From: Phoronis australis
Lineage: Eukaryota; Phoronida; Phoronidae
Direction of reading: 5' to 3'
Assembly (NCBI GenBank): GCA_002633005.1
Contig: NMRA01000117.1
Coordinates: 273,694-337,693, forward strand
Length of the DNA stretch: 64,000 nt
The first letter of the stretch is position 1. Each line of letters opens with the position of its first letter. Under the pieces are notes generated by a model that was not told the origin of the DNA, ran no database searches, and worked only from the letters and a program-made list of their open reading frames with translations. The translations under genes and the position numbers were made by a program. Shown one piece after another: positions 49,901-64,000 of this stretch.

Positions 49901-52441
49901 CCAAACTGCAAAACTCAGCTGAATTTTTCACACAGGTCCCAAAATGAGTCAGGGTAGAGAATAGAACTATGCTTTTTTGGCCTTACATAAAGTTACAAAA
50001 CACGCAGCTGATAAATATCACTGGTAAAACTTACTCCTGAGAACATTTGAGCAAACATCGGGGACAGCATCAACATGGTCCTGATGCCAGTGAGTGACCA
50101 GGATTTCTTGTATGGTAAGTTGATCATCACTTAAGACCTTCGAAAGGTTTTGTAAGTATTCAGGCATGTCTTTATTGCTTGTATCAATCAGAATTCTCCT
50201 GAAACAGTGAAAGAAAAATCTATGACTTACAGCTCAAATTTGTGATCCCAATACTTTTGGCTTTCCCATTTAACATGAAAATCATGGACTAAACTAGTCC
50301 CAGACTTTCTTATCATGAAAACAGATGATTTTGGATACCATCAAAAAATGACAGATCAGCTACGAAAGATAAGAAGCCGAGCCCTAACTTGATAGGGTAA
50401 CAACCAGGTCTGTCAAGATTGGGGGCTTTTTGAAAGTCTTTTGCATGCTTGTCAAAGTTTCAGATGGTCTGTTTGAGGATTGAAATCAATTGATGTCATG
50501 GCACTGAATGCTTCGAGACATCTGTAGTGTGGATGAGGAAATAAAGCATACCAGTATTTTAGAGGATTAGGAAGGTAACCAACCATCCTTACAGTTAGTA
50601 GCATAATATATTCACACTGGATACCTCATTTAGACTGACAGCAGCAGAACATGCCTCTAAAGCGGAATGTTACCTTTCTGAAGGCTTTTTTTGTCCATTT
50701 GTAATATTTTGCTTATTAAGGTAATTTGAACCTATTTATTTGGTTTTTACAACATGAAAATAGAAGATAATCAAACAGGAAGTTTGGAAATGTCAACCGA
50801 TCTGTGTAAGCTGTATTACAGCTCTATGTTCAATGGCTCAGCAGTCTGCAGACTTTCAGTTGCGGCTCCATTACATAACAATTTGCCTTTGACTTGAACA
50901 ATGATGCCTGAAATGGGTGATAAAACTAATGTTTAATGTAACAAGGAATAATTTGTTGACACACACATTGAGTGCACAGTGTAAACATGGTCACACCATC
51001 ACACTTCTGGTTCAATGAAGAACTAAAGTTATTGTTTTATAATAAAAATCAACTAAAAAGATTCAAAATACATTTCAGAGAAAGTAAAATTTGCCAAATT
51101 CACCAACAATACATTAAAAAGGCAACATTCTTCAGCAATCATTATACGTCTACTAGGATTACAACTATTTGTTTTCTCTCATAATTGTCCTTGAAATTTA
51201 GATAAGAAAAGGCTGTAAGACACTGTTCATTTTCAATGTTGCTTCTTAAAAATATAAACTAAGTGTTTTCGTTGTCCAAAAATATTGCAACACCCCATCT
51301 CTTGCAACAGCAACAGAGCAAGATGCTCGCACTAATCTTCAGAACTATTTGCAGACACGACCCAGATAGTGCTACTGCTCAAAACATTGACATGATGATT
51401 TTTGCATGAAGAGCTAAGGATTATTAGTCAGTCTTTCAACTATCTATGGAAATGTAACTGAAGACAATAGACTGAGAGAATACAAAACATCCAGCAGTCA
51501 CAGTGATTTAACGCCTGAAGGGCAGCAAGTCTATTCTCGCTCTGGACAAATTGTTACTTGGCCAATAGGTTTCAGCTGCAACAAAGATGTACAACATTGT
51601 TAGTTGAAGGATTGTAGATTTGACCCCTTATAATAACAGTGATGGCACGTTAGTAACTGTACCTTACACCTTACACATACATTACAGTTGCTAATGTCCC
51701 GTCACATAACGTTACCTTGCCCACCACACAATTTAAGTAAACCAAAAGAATTGATGTGCCCGAAGGAAAAGCTTGCTTTCCCAAATTATTGAGTTGTAAA
51801 GCCTTCAATCAAACAATCACATAGATATAAAAAATGCATGTTCTGTTGAGTGCCCCTAGACTTGGAAATACATATTTGCAGTTCACTACCCCGACAGCAA
51901 AAGCTACCTGATCAGTCAGTCGGGCAACTTTATGGCATAGACATACGAATGAGTAAAGTATTGCGAGGTTCAGGGACGGATCCAGGATTTTGAGTTGGGG
52001 GAGGGGGGGGGCAGGGCAGAGTATTAGCCAGGATTTTGCCCGTCAGACATTCGCACCCTTGAACTACCAAATGGAATCTGGGAGAATTTTAGGCACTGGT
52101 CGGATATAACGGTCCCGGATTTAGAAAACCAGGCAGACACTAAATAACGGGCCCTTACTTAGTGGATGAAACTGGTTCTCTAAATCAGGGACCACTATAT
52201 GCAATCAGAGCCAAAGACGGAACGAAGTCCGAGACTAGAGATAGAGTAGAGTACTAGAGTATAGAGGATCAAACTCAAACTCTCACAAAATTTTACAACA
52301 CCAGATCATTCTGTTTTACCGTTTTCCAGTTCCCACTAAATACGAGTTAGTGCCTTGAAGCGTAAAAGGACCCGGATTACAACCTAAAATACGAATCACA
52401 CGCTCGGAGAGCTTCTCAATTTTAGGTATTACAGATAACAT
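46854..52441 (-). CDS. LACTB2: LACTB2, metallo-beta-lactamase-fold endoribonuclease (C-terminus unresolved)
   Basis: Span of six minus-strand exons: 52320-52441, 50035-50198, 48945-49059, 48438-48540, 47680-47904, 46854-46935. All junctions are GT/AG and in phase, giving about 270 residues against 288 in human. The protein is the mitochondrial single-strand-specific endoribonuclease of the glyoxalase-II-like metallo-beta-lactamase family. Metal ligands are all present: H77, H79, D81 and H82 (motif THWHQDH), H141 (TPGH), D160 (FTAD) and H195 (YPGHGP). The start [20 protein letters not shown] followed by [18 protein letters not shown] aligns with the human N-terminus. The end is open: either the reading frame runs through the GTGAGT at 46848-46853 to a TAG near 46797, or a short last exon remains to be found. 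It lies head to head with STK3/4 and tail to tail with SEC14L1. Confidence 0.93.
47680..47904 (-). CDS. LACTB2: LACTB2 exon 5
   Basis: Acceptor atttttgcag, 75 codons, donor GTGAGT, phase 0. [26 protein letters not shown] and [14 protein letters not shown] match the human protein. The final metal ligand is H195. The open frame continues past the donor, but that extension does not match the family. Confidence 0.96.
48438..48540 (-). CDS. LACTB2: LACTB2 exon 4
   Basis: Acceptor cgttccag, 1 base plus 34 codons, donor [26 protein letters not shown] then [14 protein letters not shown] holds the fifth and sixth metal ligands (H141, D160). Confidence 0.96.
48945..49059 (-). CDS. LACTB2: LACTB2 exon 3
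   Basis: Acceptor ggttctccag, 2 bases plus 37 codons plus 2 bases, donor GTGAGT. Ends [15 protein letters not shown], matching 'LKDGDVIKTEGATL' of the human protein. The first half is the variable loop. Confidence 0.92.
50035..50198 (-). CDS. LACTB2: LACTB2 exon 2 (metal-binding motif)
   Basis: Acceptor ctgtttcag, 1 base plus 54 codons plus 1 base, donor GTAAGT. Encodes [20 protein letters not shown] ... [20 protein letters not shown], which holds the HxHxDH zinc motif. Confidence 0.96.
51971..52085. mobile_element. hAT-like MITE fragment
   Basis: Starts cagggacggatccaggattt and is the reverse complement of most of the element at 55508-55654 (shared 'gtcagacattcgcaccc', 'gcagagtattagccaggatt'). 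It is truncated on its right side, close to the palindromic element at 52092. Contains a long G run near 51998-52011. Confidence 0.65.
52092..52212. mobile_element. Palindromic short element (MITE-like), copy 2
   Basis: Starts ggcactggtcggatataacg and ends in the imperfect reverse complement. Same family as 6543-6661. It lies just past LACTB2 exon 1, inside intron 1 of that gene. Confidence 0.7.
52320..52441 (-). CDS. LACTB2: LACTB2 exon 1 (start)
   Basis: ATG at 52441-52439. 40 codons plus 2 bases, including [20 protein letters not shown], then donor GTAAAA. The motif matches the strongly conserved N-terminal strand of LACTB2. Ends in phase 2. Confidence 0.93.
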
Positions 52442-52743
52442 GCTGAAAATAGACTCAAGGACAACAGGGAGTGAAATTCAGATGTTTTTCCGGGACAACA
52501 ACGACATCTGGTGGTAAAACCGATCGACCTTTTACGGAGATATACGACTGTAGCCGATTGGATTCTCGTGTGAATATTTTGTTCGAGACTTCAACTTCCT
52601 TCACTTCCGTAAATTTTGATTCCTTCGGTTTTGTTAAATATGTGGCATTTTGAGTGACAAATTGTAGTGTGATCGTTGCCTCTTGGAGCTGTATGGAAAT
52701 GGTACTCTCACAAGATTGCAGATAACACAGTGGAATTACAGAA
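52442..52743. promoter_or_regulatory. Putative bidirectional promoter LACTB2 / STK3-4
   Basis: Only 302 bases separate the two divergent start codons. The stretch has an inverted CCAAT box (attgg, 52557-52561) and an ETS-like acttccgt (52603-52610), with no TATA box, as in many housekeeping divergent promoters. Transcription start sites are not visible from sequence. Confidence 0.55.
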
Positions 52744-63270
<10,527 letters not shown>

Positions 63271-63503
63271 GTTGGTTGTACTTCACCTATAATTTCATTG
63301 GATTTTAAAGTTCCCCTTGCACATACTTCCGAAAAGTCTAACTTGAGGCAGTTGTCAACCTAAATTTGTGGAAGCTTTTCAAAAATGAAATATTCACGTG
63401 TTACCCTATATGTATGTGTGTAGGGCCATGAGATTTGTCATGAAGTACGGAGTGTAATACGAGTTTAATTTTTACCGAAACAATTGTCTGCTGTCACCAT
63501 TTC

Positions 63504-63522
63504 CTCTCTCTCTCTCTCTCTT
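63504..63522. repeat. TC dinucleotide tract
   Basis: Short (TC)n microsatellite in the last visible STK3/4 intron. Confidence 0.85.
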
Positions 63523-63854
63523 CAGTTCGCATGATTTCACATTTTTGTGATAATGGCAACATTCGACTTTGGTTTTGTCATTGACTTTGATGAGTTCAGA
63601 ACTGATGAAATGAAATAGGAACAAAGCAAATCTCCCTATTGTAACTGATGGCATTATTGAGGATTTTGTTGTCACGAAACCTCTTGTACTTTTACCAGCT
63701 TGGGTACGATTAACATAAATATGATGGTCATATAATAACAAACAAAAGCACATGTCCATAAGACATTGCCGCAACACAAAAGAGTGTAATATAGGATAAA
63801 TAGCTTATTACAGACATATAAGAAATGAAAGCGCTCCGAGGAGCGAAACTTGGC

Positions 63855-64000
63855 NNNNNNNNNNNNNNNNNNNNNNNNNNNNNNNNNNNNNNNNNNNNNN
63901 NNNNNNNNNNNNNNNNNNNNNNNNNNNNNNNNNNNNNNNNNNNNNNNNNNNNNNNNNNNNNNNNNNNNNNNNNNNNNNNNNNNNNNNNNNNNNNNNNNNN
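63855..64000. other. Assembly gap
   Basis: Run of N to the end of the window. The rest of STK3/4, including its SARAH domain, is not visible. Confidence 0.99.

Overview
The window is a stretch of animal nuclear DNA: AT-rich, intron-dense, with short exons bounded by GT/AG splice sites, long introns full of minisatellites and short inverted-repeat elements, and single-N contig joins. The proteins match bilaterian families closely, and the compact repeats and intron sizes suggest an invertebrate, probably marine. I cannot name the species. Most long open frames in the window are non-coding; the genes were found by joining exons on splice sites and reading-frame phase.

Layout. (1) About 2.1-3.9 kb, minus strand: the 3' end of a gene I do not recognise. 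Three phase-compatible exons end in a stop codon that is followed by a polyadenylation signal. (2) 4.4-42.3 kb, plus strand: a complete SEC14L1-like gene of 14 exons and about 698 aa (PRELI, CRAL-TRIO, GOLD), with a probable 3' UTR to about 43.9 kb. Its introns hold an LTR-like element with a heat-shock-element array, several minisatellites, foldback elements, and three near-identical direct duplications that coincide with single-N contig joins. Two of these duplications carry an extra copy of exon 5 and of exon 6, and are most simply explained as unmerged alleles. (3) 45.2-46.6 kb: a 1.4 kb terminal-inverted-repeat DNA element in the convergent intergenic space. (4) 46.9-52.4 kb, minus strand: LACTB2, a mitochondrial metallo-beta-lactamase-fold endoribonuclease, six exons found; the last few residues are unresolved. 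(5) 52.7 kb to the end, plus strand: the Hippo-pathway kinase STK3/4 (MST1/2). The complete kinase domain and the start of the linker are present; the SARAH domain would lie beyond the terminal N run (63855-64000).

LACTB2 and STK3/4 are head to head with about 300 bp between start codons, a likely shared bidirectional promoter. The most interesting biological signal is in the kinase: two diverged versions of exon 2 (2a and 2b) lie in tandem. Both have intact splice sites and the same phases, and each encodes the N-terminal segment through the start of the glycine-rich loop (GRG in 2a, GEG in 2b). This is an apparent alternative-exon pair at the ATP-binding loop of the core Hippo kinase.
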